From Antilocapra americana (taxonomy: Eukaryota; Chordata; Mammalia; Artiodactyla; Antilocapridae), in NCBI GenBank assembly GCA_007570785.1, contig ML664161.1:4709910-4773909 (forward strand): a stretch of DNA of 64,000 nt, in the 5' to 3' direction. Below, piece by piece: positions 47,791-59,375 of the stretch. Positions within the stretch are counted from its first letter, which is position 1. Each line of letters begins with the position of its first letter. The translations under genes and the position numbers were made by a program. The notes under the pieces were generated by a model. That model saw nothing but the letters and a program-made list of their open reading frames with translations, was not told the DNA's origin and ran no database searches.

Positions 47791-48551
47791 TGAGTCCTTC
47801 CATCTTGTGACGCTATTTCGTTTTATAAGACCTTACGTTTTCCCTTTGTCTCCACCTCCTAATTGCTAAAGGGAAGTTCTCACGTCTTTTTTCACATTTT
47901 TTCTCTCCCAGAAGTTCCATGTTTCAAAGATGTCCCCTTTACATCATGCTTTGGCTTTTTCATCTGGCATACTCTGAAATCTCTTCCCTAATAATCCTTC
48001 CTCTGATTTGTGTGGACATTTTTGTAATACATTCTGGTTGGGCTGGACTTAATCTTTTCTTGTGGTAGTTTTAGATCTACTTCGGACTCTGTCTTTTTCT
48101 ATCCTCTCCACAACTTTTCTTGGTCAGCTTTTGCTTTCCTTGAAGTACTGCTGTGGAGTGAGGCTAGGACTGACAAATGAGAGACACATGAGATGAAAAA
48201 AAGATTCATCATTTTTTTTTAATTCATAGTTATTTTGAAGTTTTAATACTCTCTGTTCTCAAGGTCTGCTGAGTTTTTGTGTAGACACACTTTCCCCTTC
48301 TTTTTGTTTTGTACACTTCTCAGAGGACCTATTGTGTGTGTGCTGCATGCTTAGGGGACCTCTTAGGGATCTGGTAACTAGTCTGCTACCACTGTATGAA
48401 GCTACCCACAAACTCTACCTTTTGTTTTTATTTCACAATATTGAGAAAACACTCCATTAGACAGAGAAGCACTTGTAAATGGTAACTTTTTTTTTTAATA
48501 GCTCGCATTCCAAATTTGGGACATTTCTTATTTTAACTGGTCCTGAAATTT
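47791..48551. other. Intergenic, nothing recognised
   Basis: No gene or repeat could be supported. Confidence 0.5.
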
Positions 48552-48803
48552 AAGAGAAAAGTAGTGAGCATACTTAGTCACTCAGTCGTAAACGGCTCTT
48601 TGCAACTCTTCGGACTGTAGTCTGCCAGGTTCCTCTGTCCATAGGATTTTTTCAGGCAAGAATGTTGGAGTGGGATGTCACTTCCTACTCCAGGGGATCT
48701 TTCCCACCTAATGATCAAACACAAGTCTCTTGTGTTTCCAGCACTGGCAGGCAGATTCATTACCACTAGCGCCACCTGGGATACCCATAAAAGAGAAAAG
48801 TAG
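48552..48803 (-). mobile_element. Bov-tA SINE with 13-bp target duplication
   Basis: Antisense SINE (48,565-48,790) flanked by AAGAGAAAAGTAG at 48,552-48,564 and 48,791-48,803. Its 5' head reads GGTGGCGCTAGTGG on the minus strand. Confidence 0.94.
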
Positions 48804-48959
48804 AAGGATTTTTTCAAAGAGTTAATTGTCTAACATCATGTATCAACTCAGGCTTCCAGGTAGTTGTCAAAGAACCTTAGTCAACTTGACAACTTATTGT
48901 TTTGCGGACATTTCGAAAGTAGTTTTAATTTTGAGATATTGCTTTTTTTAATGCCAGTG

Positions 48960-49137
48960 CCTTATAGTTCCTTGTAAGGATGCTGGTCCTTTCTTTGTGA
49001 GAGATAGATAACCGTTTGAGTGTTTGATATGAAGAATGACCAACAGAATCACTCTGCATGCTGTGTTTGAGGAAAGAATGTGGGGGGCACTGTTTGAAGC
49101 AGGAGACTAGTGAAGTGTCTGTTGCAGTAATACTGGT
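48960..49137 (-). mobile_element. L2 LINE, antisense, left piece
   Basis: AGAATCACTCTGCATGCTGT and AGTGTCTGTTGCAGTAATAC are antisense L2 phrases. The copy resumes at 49,933 after two L1 insertions. Confidence 0.68.
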
Positions 49138-49713
49138 AAGAAATATGGGGGTCCAACATCAGTGTTCACAGAAGCACTACTTACAATAGCCAAGACACGC
49201 AAGCAATCCAAGCGCCCATGAACAGATGACTAGTTTAAGAAGATGTGCTATGTATGTACATTGGAATGTTACTTGGCCATAAAAATAATGAAACACTGCT
49301 ATTTGCAATATGGATGGACCTAGAGATGATCATAGTAAGTGAAGTAAGTCAGGCAGAGAAAGACAGATATGACATGAAATCACTTATATATGGAAACTAA
49401 AAACATGACACAAATGAGGTTATTTACAAACGAGAACTAGACTCAGACTTAGAAAACAAGTGTATGGTTACCAAAGGAGAAAGTGGGGTAGGAATAAATA
49501 GTTTGGGATTAACAAATACACACCACTATATATAAAGTTGATAAACAACAAGGACCCACTGTATAGCACAGGGGACTATATTCAATATCTTACAATAACC
49601 TGTAATGAAAAAGAGTCTAAATATATATTCTGAATATCTTTGCTGCACACCCCAAACTAACACAATATTGTTAGTGTTCATTACTATAATTTCCATAGTT
49701 CAATGAATAAATG
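49138..49713 (+). mobile_element. L1 3' end, insertion 1, in L2
   Basis: Sense L1 (49,151 to about 49,690), from CAGAAGCACTACTTACAATA through GGACCTAGAGATGATC to TTTGCTGCACACCCCAAAC. The target word AAGAAATATGGGG precedes it at 49,138-49,150 and recurs after it. Confidence 0.88.
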
Positions 49714-49932
49714 AGAAATATGGAGTCTTATGGTACCATAAGTAGCACAGGGAACTTTGCTCAATGTTATGTGGCAGCCGGGATGGGAGGGGAGTTTGGG
49801 GAAAAATGGATACGTGTATGTGTATGGCTGAGTCCTTTTGCTGTCTACCAAAAACTATCACAATATTGTGAATTGGCTATATTACAATACAATGTACAAA
49901 TTTTAAAAAAAGAAATATGGGGTCTTGTGGTA
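49714..49932 (+). mobile_element. L1 3' end, insertion 2, with 22-bp target duplication
   Basis: Sense L1 3' fragment (49,736-49,910), from AGTAGCACAGGGAACTTTGC to an A-rich tail. Flanked by a 22-bp word at 49,714-49,735 and 49,911-49,932 that differs at two positions. Confidence 0.9.
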
Positions 49933-50830
49933 GCCACGGAGTAGATGAGAAGAGGGCAGATTCTAAATATATTTTGAGTTAGAGCTGAAAGGACTTCATC
50001 AGGGATTGGATGCAATATTTGAAAGAAAAGAGTAGTTAAGGATGATTCCGTGATTTTTGGTTTGTATAAATGAAGGATATAAAATGAAGGATCTAGATCA
50101 TATAAATGATCTGGATAGGAGATTTAGAAGTTTATTTTGGGAATATTAAGATGGAGGTGACTATGAAACATCCAGAGGAATGTCAAGTAGGCAGGTAAAT
50201 ATATAGGCCTGTAATTCAAGAGAGAGAGGGGGTCTAGGATGGAGTTATAAATATTGGAATCATTAGCATATAAATTGTTTTTAAAGCCATGAGACTGGAT
50301 AAGATCATTAATGGAGTGAGTTAAGAGAGAAAGAAATCTAAAGACTGAGATTTGGACACAACAGTATTAAGACGTTGATCGGATGAGTAGGGAATAGCAA
50401 AAGAGATTACAAAGGAGAAAGAAATGCAGTGGAGTGTGGGGTCCTAGAAGCCAAATGAAGAAAGTGCTTCAGGGGAGAGAGTAACTTGACGTTTCAAATA
50501 CAGTGGCTAGATTAAGGAAATGAGAACTAGGAACCAACCATTGAATTTAGTGACTTGAAGGTCATTAGTGGCCTTGCCAAATATAGTTCCAGGGAAGCAG
50601 TAGAGTGAAAACAATACCTGAATGAGTTCAAGAGGGATGGGAAGAGAACTGGATGCAGCAAGCATAGGCAACACTTGCAAAGCTTTCCCCACACTGTAAT
50701 GGATGTAACGCAATGGGATGAAGCTGGATCGAGGAATGGATCCAGGGCATTTATATTTGGTTTCTGCTTTAAATGGGGAAAATAACAGGATGTTTATATG
50801 TTTGTGGGAATGATACAGTGAAGAGGAGAA
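49933..50830 (-). mobile_element. L2 LINE, antisense, right piece
   Basis: GAGCTGAAAGGACTTCATCA, GGCCTGTAATTCAAGAGAGA, TAAAGCCATGAGACTGGATA and CTTGAAGGTCATTAGTGGCC are antisense L2 landmarks in order. Confidence 0.75.
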
Positions 50831-51948
50831 ATTGATGATGCAGAAGACTTTCTGGACTAATGGTCTTGAGAAAAGAAGAGACAGGCTCTAGTCCACACAT
50901 GAAGATAGTGCTGATGTCATACCTGTAAATGAGGAGAAAGCATGGAAAACAGGCAGGAAGATAAGATAAGTGGATGAATGGATGATGGGACCCTGAGGAA
51001 ACTTCTTCCTGTTTGCTTTGTGGAAGTAAGGATGGGAGCAGAGATCTTGGAAGTTAGAAGATAGAGAAGGTGTGAGAATCAACTGGGAGACTGGGGGAGA
51101 CATTGGATCTGAGGATTCTGGCGAAGTCATAATGAAAACAGTTGAGTATGAATAGCTTTTGCCTGAGGTAGTGGAGCTATGGTGTGTTTTGGGGGGGGGC
51201 TATAAAGCTAAAAGAATTATTTAAGACCAGTTTATAATTTAATTAAGATAATACTGGTTTACAATTTTTGGACTTGGGGAAATTCTGAGGATGCTTAGAA
51301 ATGATAAGGGTAAAGAAATATCTGCCATTTGGCGTCTCTACTCCTATCATGGGGAAAAATATTCAGAAAATTTGAGATGTAATTATTATAGATATTACTT
51401 AATAATGCTAACTTGGACAGAAACAAATCACTTGTGGGTCTTTACCAAATATATCAAATGATATTTTTTAACATAGAAAGTTTTTGTGCTAAATTTCAGC
51501 CTGAAACATTTTGTGTATAATATAAGTTCTCACAGAAACGTAATGTAGAGAATGTGTTTACATGCTTTTGATATGAAGCACATCTCTAAGGTTACTGAAA
51601 ATTTTTAGCCTATGGATGGATTACCACTGCATGGAAAAAGAAATGAAATGGAAACATAATGCTATTTTCCAGGACATGCCAAATATCTTGTTTTGAAATG
51701 AAGTTTTGAATAAAATGGTTTCCCAAATGTCTTGTTCTCTGAATCTGTAGAGACTCTGAAAGTGTTTACTGTGCTTCTGGCAAACAACAAATTCTCAGTC
51801 CTCAAAAGCACAGCTGACATTTTCTATTTGGAGGAAAGAAGGCATGCAAGTAGCATGCTGAGAGAACTTTTGTTTTATCAGCTCCTGAAGTTAAAAATTC
51901 ACAGTGCTATCTATATACATAGCAGGCACTCTAAGCAGACTTCTTGAA
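50831..51948. other. Intergenic, unique, upstream of candidate gene
   Basis: No repeat or exon is recognised. A run of nine or ten G lies at about 51,190. Confidence 0.5.
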
Positions 51949-52284
51949 TCAGGAAATGAGAATATAATATGATATTATCTCCTTTTTTCTGTGACAGGTT
52001 GTAAACATTTGCTTTGAAATACTTTTTCTTTTCTTGTGTTGAACAAGGAAGAATTCCCTACCTTCAATTCCAAGGTGTTTTATCCAAGCAAGTTTCAAGC
52101 TGGAATTAGATAACTTCCCTTTTGCGCCTTCTGCTTGTTCTGAAACTACAGAAGAGGAGCACGAAACCAAATACTGAGGGATACATTGCATGAGTACCAC
52201 TTCAACTAAACCCAAGCCAGATGCAAACAATTGAAGAAATAATAGAGCTGAAGACAGCACACTTTTCAGGGATGCCAGGGCCAT
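51949..52284 (-). CDS. Candidate 111-codon ORF, divergent from X-box promoter
   Basis: This is the longest ORF in the window that lies in no recognised repeat. The start (52,284) has G at +4 but C at -3, a moderate Kozak context. The N-terminus MALASLKSVLSSALLFLQLF looks like a signal peptide or membrane anchor; the rest is basic, with no domain I know. A donor-like GAAG|GTAGGG (minus, exon end 52,062) would keep the first 74 residues. It starts about 140 bp left of the X-box-like motif and points away from the + strand gene, so a shared bidirectional promoter is possible. It could equally be a chance ORF. Confidence 0.3.
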   Translation of the reverse strand: MALASLKSVLSSALLFLQLFASGLGLVEVVLMQCIPQYLVSCSSSVVSEQAEGAKGKLSNSSLKLAWIKHLGIEGREFFLVQHKKRKSISKQMFTTCHRKKEIISYYILIS

Positions 52285-52423
52285 TTGCTCCTTCTGCTAT
52301 AATTTATGTTTCTGTAGTCAAGGTTCAGTTATACCACAGTTTAGAAAACTCCCTGGAAACAGCACACAGGAATTCCTTTGATGAGGACTAAGAGATTGGT
52401 AACAATACCTCCTAAAGGGCCAG

Positions 52424-52436
52424 GTTGCTAGGTAAC
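52424..52436 (+). promoter_or_regulatory. RFX X-box-like motif
   Basis: GTTGCTAGGTAAC has two half-sites, GTTGCT and GGTAAC, separated by one base, as in RFX-family X-boxes that drive cilia genes. It lies 136 bp upstream of the first in-frame ATG (52,572) of the candidate gene. A second half-site-like GGTAACAA is at about 52,398. Binding and cilia function are inferred. Confidence 0.6.
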
Positions 52437-52571
52437 AGCTTGTTTCCTTGGTCACGGTGAATACATGGAAGACCCCAAAAGGAGGCTGCTAATTCTTGCT
52501 GGACAGCTCTTCTGGGAATGGGATGAAAAATGTCTTCAGAAAAATAGGTTTAGGAAGGCCAGAGGAACTTT

Positions 52572-52597
52572 ATGCACCAGCAAGACATGTCCGAAAG
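52572..52597 (+). CDS. Candidate gene, first coding exon
   Basis: The frame that joins exon 2 reads MHQQDMSES, with two possible starts: ATG at 52,572 (poor context) and ATG at 52,587 (G at -3, better context). The exon ends CCGAAAG|GTAAGC, a strong donor at 52,597/52,598, in phase 2. In-frame stops lie just upstream (TAG about 52,551), so coding must start here. The 5' UTR probably starts between the X-box and 52,572. It would include or skip an overlapping ATG at 52,465 that opens a short upstream ORF. The protein is unrecognised. Confidence 0.58.
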
Positions 52598-55500
52598 GTA
52601 AGCAAACGAAATGTTACAAGTAGTCTTATTCATTCCTTAAGAGAAAACAGACAACCAGAGGTTTGTGTGTTCCTGGATTAAATTTCATTTAAAAATGTAA
52701 AATCATGGAATCTGGGTTACCAGTGACTGTTGCTTAGAGAAATGAGCCACTGCCTCTCCTATATGCAGGCAACTGACTACAAATGCAATTCAGGTAATCA
52801 TTGCTGTAACAGAGAGCTGGACTTACTGTCTAGCAGTGGTACATTTATAGCTACACACGGCACTTAAAGAGAGCGTGTGTGAACTTCAGGGGGAAAATCA
52901 GATAGGACAGCCAGAGCAAGTATCTATTAGTTAATACCCACTAATAATATAGTTAGTACTAGTTTTAAATATGAGTTACATTTAAATGAAATAACTACCA
53001 GAAAACAGGACTTTTACTAGATCAATAAAGTCATAAATCAGATTAAATTAGAGGCCAAAACCCAATCCTTTTTTCCTCATTCCTAAATTTTATAGCTGTT
53101 TCGTAAATGTTTCTCAGAGTATGCTGATAATGAGACAATATATGATTAGGTCTCTTAAGGACTTGAACGTTTTGTCCTTATATGAGCTTAGGTTGGCTCT
53201 CATCCTTTAAAAAGTGAGATCTGCACCTTCAATTTTCAGGATGAAATATATTGTGTTTTCATAAGTGTGCAATATTTATCTGTAGCCCCTAAATTTACTG
53301 CTTATAGTTAAGATAGGAATTATGCTTAAGTAGGGATTTAAAGGCTGAAGCAGTTATATTACAGAAGTTCTATTTTAGTTATCAAACTCTGAACATCTCA
53401 TGCAGTATGTAGATGTTATGTTGATTTTAATGTCAAAAACTGTGATATAATTAGAAACGGGCTTGTGAATCAATAGTTTTTAAATGTGTAGTTTTGTGAC
53501 CAGTTATAAATTTATTTTTCCTACTTGCTAACACCCTTGAATACACTGTACCAACAGGAAGTTTACTCATGAATTCTGTAAAAAAAATTATATTTATGTT
53601 CAATATTATTATTTTCAAGCTAGTACATTTTATAAAATTATTTCAGAGACAAGGTAAAAAGTGAGGTCCAGGCTGTAACTTAAACTTTCATCTTCAAATT
53701 TTGAAGGAGTGGGGAAAGAGTGGGAGGGAGGGAAGGAAGGAGAAAAAAGAAAAAAAACAGTTTTCTTAGTGCCAGTATTTGTTCAATCACATTTCCGCAC
53801 ATAATGAAAAGAGTCTTGGTCATACTAACTTCCTAACACACTGTTAATTTCATTTGAAATTTTCTAGTTTTGTCTCTGTTAACAAAACTACCTAATCACA
53901 TATTGTCCTTTAGCGTCTATATTCTTCTTCTCCCTTGCAGTGTTGTATGTGGTTGAATTTTCAAAACTGTAACAATATAGGGAGTAGTAAAACATTTCTC
54001 AAGTAATGGGAACCTTCTAAATAGCAGCTATATATGTGGTTACAATAACATTCTGAAAATTTCTAAATATAATTTTATAAAGAAAACATAGAGGTATCTC
54101 AATTTATCTTCATTGTTCCCAGGATTTTAATACAACTTTGTGTTTCCAAAAATGTCAATGAGCCCATTAATAGGTACTGAAGGTTACAAGCTTTTCCTCT
54201 AAAGAATTTTGATACTTTTGTTCTTTTACTTTTGTTGTACCTTAATATGGGGACCTATTTGTGTTTATAGGAATGCACATGGGGCTAGAGCAACAAGGAC
54301 AGGAAAAACTCGTTAGACTACAAGGTTACATAAAATTAAAATCTGAACATTAAGATAGAAATAAAGAAATGACAATTTTAGTTGTATATTTTTCAAAATT
54401 ATAATTTGTTCCTCTATGTTTTTAGAATTAACAATCTAAATAATTTCAGATATATCTGTTAAAATTCAGGCCTTAGGTACTAAAATTTTAGGGATATTTG
54501 TAAAACCCACGAGTTTTTTAGAACATTCATTGCTATGTGATTATTTACTTAATTTATGAATTTAGTTCTAGGAACTTTATTTAGAGCCATCAGAAATTTG
54601 AATGCAATAACATGGTATACCAAATTTGCTATTTCAGAAACTAACATGTTATAATTGCAAAAGACTTCTTGATTTCATGAAACCTTTCTCAGTGTTTTAC
54701 AATATCTCATCACCATCCTTAACATGTAGATAGCACAATCATCACCTAACAAATAAACTTATATATAGGCGTAGAGAGGACAGGGTTTCTGGATTTTAAA
54801 AGATAAGAAGAATGGTCAAAGTAATCAGAGATTGGATCGATATCTTCTTTCAGCCAAATTTAGTGCTCTAGAGTTCATGGTAAGTTTCCTCTAGCTGATA
54901 ACCCAAGTGCATAGGTTTAGCAAGATCCCACTAGATCTGAGAACCTAGCTCAATAATCTGGGGGGAGAAAGAAAGCATCTGAGGACTTGGGGAGCGTCCT
55001 TTGCTAACTAGAAATACGATTAAGCTTTTTCTTTTTCTTCTAAATACAAAGCTCTCATGATGCAGCACTGAATATAAATGGAACATTTAGAAATGGAGTT
55101 GTAAGCAATGCCATCTCGACCACGCTGACTGTCTGAAGGAGCCCCCTACCTTCTGGGTGGTGTGTGTTCAATACAGCCTCCTTCATCTCAGAAGCTCGGC
55201 TTCACCTTAGAAACTAGGCCATCTGCCACTTCCTCCTTTCCTCTCCTTGCAAAGCTACATAATCACCAACTTGACATTTTAATTAAGCAGATAGCATCCC
55301 TTTGCAGCCAACAATTTATGAGGCTTATAAATTCCTGATTGTAAACAACAATGCAATCTTCCAATGAAAGGGGCTCATGAATTGATAACTTACATTATTG
55401 TTGTTTTTCGTCCTGCAGTCTCAGCTCACCAGATTCCCTCTTGTTGGCCATTTTACACTTTTGAAACCAGGAACAGATGGCCAATGCAGATAATACCACC

Positions 55501-56024
55501 TATTTTAAAGACATCATAAATCACTCCTGACAAATGTTGTACTGTTTTAGTCATGGCAACTTTATATTACAGCATTAATAAAATTAATTTCTCTTTCATA
55601 AGGTTTAGAGTTGCAATTTATGATAATCATTTGTTCAATGCAGGCAGAAAGATTAAAAATGAGTACACCAAAATACCAACTAAACTACAAGCCTGGTTCT
55701 ATTTTCCTTGGGGAGGGGAGACATGAGAAGGTTTTTAAAACAGCTTGGTATCACCTGGAATGATGTTTTCATAGGTTCTACTACTAAAGACTTACAGTTT
55801 ATTTTCAGTAAAGAATCACTGCTCAGATTTACATGTTCTATTAACTAGTGAATTATTTATCTGTAGTTAAGTGAAGCAATCAGAATAGGAAAAATCAATA
55901 TTAATGATTTTCCTTAATAACAACTGCATCTGAATAAATGATACGGATTTACAGTTATTTAAAGAATCACAGTAACTTGTCTGAATCTTATTTGAATTGT
56001 AGTAATTAAGAACACTTGATCATT
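52598..56024. other. Putative intron 1, proximal part, repeat-free
   Basis: About 3.4 kb without recognisable SINE, LINE or LTR, which is unusual for this window. A composition and motif cluster at 55,260-55,420, including the forkhead word TGTAAACA (55,340-55,347), could be a conserved regulatory element. No further exon is evident. Confidence 0.45.
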
Positions 56025-56120
56025 TACTTGTTTGACTTGGACAAGTTACGCCACCTCTTTGGGTCTCTGCTTCCTTGTCTCTAAAATCAAAATAACAATG
56101 TTACACACTTTGGTGATTTT
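56025..56120 (+). mobile_element. MIR SINE, left piece
   Basis: TTGGACAAGTTACGCCACCT and TGCTTCCTTGTCTCTAAAAT are MIR in sense. It is cut by a BovB insertion. Confidence 0.75.
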
Positions 56121-56376
56121 AATGATTAAATACTTTGGCCACCTGATGCGAAGAGCCGACTCATTGGGAAAGACCTTAATGCTTGGAAAGATTAAAAGCA
56201 AAGGAGATGGGGGTGACAGAGGATGAGATGGTTGGATGGTGTCATTGACTCAATGGACATGAATTTGAGCAAACTCTGGGAGATAGTAAAGGACAGGGAG
56301 GCCTGATGTGTTGCAGTCCATGGAGTTGCAAAGAGTTGGACACAACTTGGTGACTGAACAACAACAATGATTAAAT
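56121..56376 (+). mobile_element. BovB LINE 3' end with 11-bp target duplication, in MIR
   Basis: Sense BovB (56,132-56,365), from TACTTTGGCCACCTGATGCG to GACTGAACAACAAC. AATGATTAAAT flanks it at 56,121-56,131 and 56,366-56,376. Confidence 0.95.
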
Positions 56377-56470
56377 GGGTTAATATCTGTAAAGTTCTTA
56401 GTATAATGCCTAGCACACAGCATATGATTAATAAGTGTTAATTATAAAATCATTATATTAGTAATAGTTG
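56377..56470 (+). mobile_element. MIR SINE, right piece
   Basis: TATCTGTAAAGTTCTTAGTA and GCCTAGCACACAGCATATGA complete the MIR 3' region. Confidence 0.75.
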
Positions 56471-57514
56471 TTATCCCGTCAATATTGTTGCCAAAAAAAC
56501 ACAAAACCAAACCAGAAAAGCTTTTCACTCAGGCAGAGTCCACTTCATCTTCTGAATATTAAAGGTAATGACCCATCAGAGGGGCTAAGTGACCCAAGGT
56601 CGCAGCAGTAACAGTTTTAGATTCCCAGGACTCATGGTTTAGCACTCTGGACATCAGTGACGTGTGCATGAAGGCAAATGGGGTAGAAGTTTGGATTGGT
56701 CAGATAACCTGGAAGATGCTCTGCCTTTTCTTTTTTAAACTAAAGGATCACAAATTATCTTTCTTTGCTGACATTTCCCCCCCCCCCAAAACCAGACCAA
56801 AGTAAACTTCTACATGGAATTTATGATAGAAGTAATGGAACAAAGAAGAGCTTCAGAATTCCCTGAAAGTTTTACTTCACGATATCAGCACACTGCCCTT
56901 CACCACTGCCCTCTGGTGTGGTGTCCAGGAGGAATATGCGAATATGAGAGCGAGAATCCAGCCTTTGGGACCCACAGAAAGTAATCACACTGAGAGTCAG
57001 ACTAGTTATCTACTGGTTAGAATCTTCTCAGATAATCTGTCCTTAGCTGAAACTCTAGACAAAATTTATTTCATTCCATTTTGGGAGGAAAAAAGCCGGT
57101 GAAAGAGAAAGAAAGAGTGTGGATGTTATTTGCCTATTTATTTCTGTTACCAAAGTTTTAATTACTTTCTCTTATTCATAAATGTCTAGTAGCAGTCAAG
57201 ATAATGGCACAAATAGTTCTTCTAGTTTAAACTCTCAAATAATCTAATGTAGGCTAAGATAATGAGTTAATTTTCAGTTACTTGTAAATGTGACTTTACC
57301 TTGAAGCTGTTGTGCTTGGTCTTGCAACACTATACAACCAAAGTACAGTGAAAACCCAGTCAACTGGATCTTTCTTATCCGACATTCTGGCTTTGTGAAC
57401 TTATGGTTTCCTGTGCTCTCCTTTAAACAAAATAAGACCATTTCTCACACTTTAGGTTTAAAAACAAGAGAGAGAGAGAGACATTTCCAGATTTTTTGGG
57501 TCTGCTTCTCATCA
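56471..57514. other. Putative intron, nothing recognised
   Basis: A C-run at about 56,781 and a (GA)n at 57,466-57,482 are the only simple features. Confidence 0.5.
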
Positions 57515-58182
57515 CTGTGTTGTTGTTCAGTTGTGAAGTTGTGTCTGGCTCTTGGCGACCCATGGACTGCAGCATGCTAGGCTTCCCTGTCCTTCACTAT
57601 CTCCCTGAACTTGCTCAAACTCATTTTCATTAAGTCAGTGATGCCATCCAACCAGCTCATCCTCTGTTGTCCCCCTCTCCTTCTGCCTTCAATCTTTCCC
57701 AGCATCAGGGTCTTTTCCAATGAGTCAACTCTTTGCATCAAGTGACCAAAATATTGGATCATCAGCTTCAGCATCAGTCCTTCCAATGAATATTCAGGGT
57801 TGATTTCCTTTAGGAATGACTGGTTGGATCTCCTTGCAGTCCAAGGGACTCTCAAGAGTCTTCTCCAACACCACAGTTTGGAAGCGTCAGTTCTTCGGTG
57901 CTCAGCCTTTTTATGGTTCAACTCTCACATCCATACGTGACTACTGAAAAAACCAAAGCTTTGACTATACAGACCTTTGTCGGCAAAGTAATGTCTCTGC
58001 TTTTTAATACACTGTCTAGGTTTGCCATAGCTATTCTTCCAAGGGGCAAGCGTCTTTTAATTGCGTGACTGCAGTCAGTATAAGCATTAATTTTGAAGCC
58101 CAAGGAAATGAAATTTGACAGAATTTCCATGTTTTTCCCATCTATTTGCCATGAAGTAATACAACTGGATGCCATGATCTTT
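57515..58182 (-). mobile_element. BovB LINE, antisense, 3' part
   Basis: TTGTTGTTCAGTTGTGAAGT through the C-terminal ORF to GGATGCCATGATCTT, where a retroviral LTR interrupts it. The minus frame at 57,577-57,921 reads SNQSFLKEINPEYSLEGLML, a normal BovB stretch. Confidence 0.93.
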
Positions 58183-59241
58183 TGCCAGAGTCCTGCTCCA
58201 GCACGTTCTGGAGTGCCCAAAGGGATGAGCGGCGTCAGCGAGGGGAAAGAATAGGGTTAGAGTTAGGAGGGGAGAGGATTGAGGGGAAGGAATCACATGC
58301 AGTCTCTTGATGGGCTGAAGACAGCCTCACTTTATTACTCTTTGTTTCTACTAATGTAGTACATTTTTTGTTCTACCTAATGATTCTTGTAGTATTTTTC
58401 TGTTCAGATCAACATCCCCTGATTCTAAGATGTGTTAAAGGCTTTTTTATAGTCCTTTGTTACACTTTAGTTACATATTTACCCCGAAACCTATTTTTAT
58501 CCTACCAAACATGGCCTATGAATCATTTACTCCATCTACTTATTCTGTACAGCCTGCTACTTCAGCAAATACAGTCTTGCTTCAGCAAATAATCACCATC
58601 ACTGTAGCTAAGGCCAAGGGTTTTTTGTAGTGTAGCCATCGTCAGTGGCAGTTTGTTTACCATCTACCTACAAGACTATTTCTGGCAGGGGTAAGTTTTT
58701 TACAATCTACCTAGAAACCATTTATATTATAACTCATATATTTCTTTTTGTCTAATTTTAGATTCTAGGGGGCACAAATATCTCTAGCGTCCCAGTCTTT
58801 TCTGAGAAAACATCATTGACTTAGTTTTTGTAACTTTCCTGATACATGACCCAAATCTTTCAGTTATCAATAACAATCTCCTCATGAAGCCAGGTCACAA
58901 TGGGCTTAGGACTTGTTTTTCAAGTAAAACATGGCCTTCTTCTCTGGCTGAGTGTTAAGAGCACATCAGCCAGGGGCCTCAGTAGATTTAACCATTTTGG
59001 GAATATGTCTCTGGGGGCAGGGGATCATTTTTCTTTTTCTCTGGACTCTCATAGCCTGGTCTTGGAAGCCCCTGCAACTCCTGCCATCAAGGAATGAAAC
59101 AAAGTTAGCCACAACAAAAGCATGGAAACAGGAAGGAGGGAAGGTTCCAATCCTGCAGGGAATCCACTTTGCAGTTTCTTCTTTAGTGTGCTTTGACTTC
59201 GTCATCCAGCAGTGGATCCAGAACGGCTCCCAACAATCTTA
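58177..59241 (-). mobile_element. Solo LTR of an ERV inserted in BovB, 6-bp target duplication
   Basis: On the minus strand the LTR (59,235 down to 58,183, 1,053 bp) starts TGTTGGGAG and ends CTCTGGCA. AATAAA is at 58,331-58,336 (minus), about 150 bp from its 3' end. The flanks ATCTTT (58,177-58,182) and ATCTTA (59,236-59,241) differ at one of six bases. BovB continues exactly across the site. No viral genes are present. The 6-bp duplication suggests class II. Confidence 0.88.
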
Positions 59242-59375
59242 GTTTTTTGAATGTTGAGTTTTAAGACAAATTTTTCATACTATTTATAGGGTTCTCAAGG
59301 CAGTAATACTGAAGTGATTTGCCATTTCCTTTTCCAGTGGACCATGTTTTGTCAGGCCCTCATCACTGTGTAACT
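59236..59375 (-). mobile_element. BovB LINE, antisense, continuation
   Basis: AATCTTAGTTTTTTGAATGT resumes the RT region. Near 59,285 it jumps to BovB 5' sequence (GTTCTCAAGGCAGTAATACT), so the ORF middle is deleted, as in the 8.6-kb copy. Confidence 0.82.

Noticed and set aside
52465..52623. ORF from ATG 52,465 (starts MEDPKRRLLI) and the overlapping frame reading VFRKIGLGRPEELYAP as the real first exon
   Set aside because: Neither frame joins exon 2 without meeting a stop; only the frame from ATG 52,572/52,587 does. They could be upstream ORFs.
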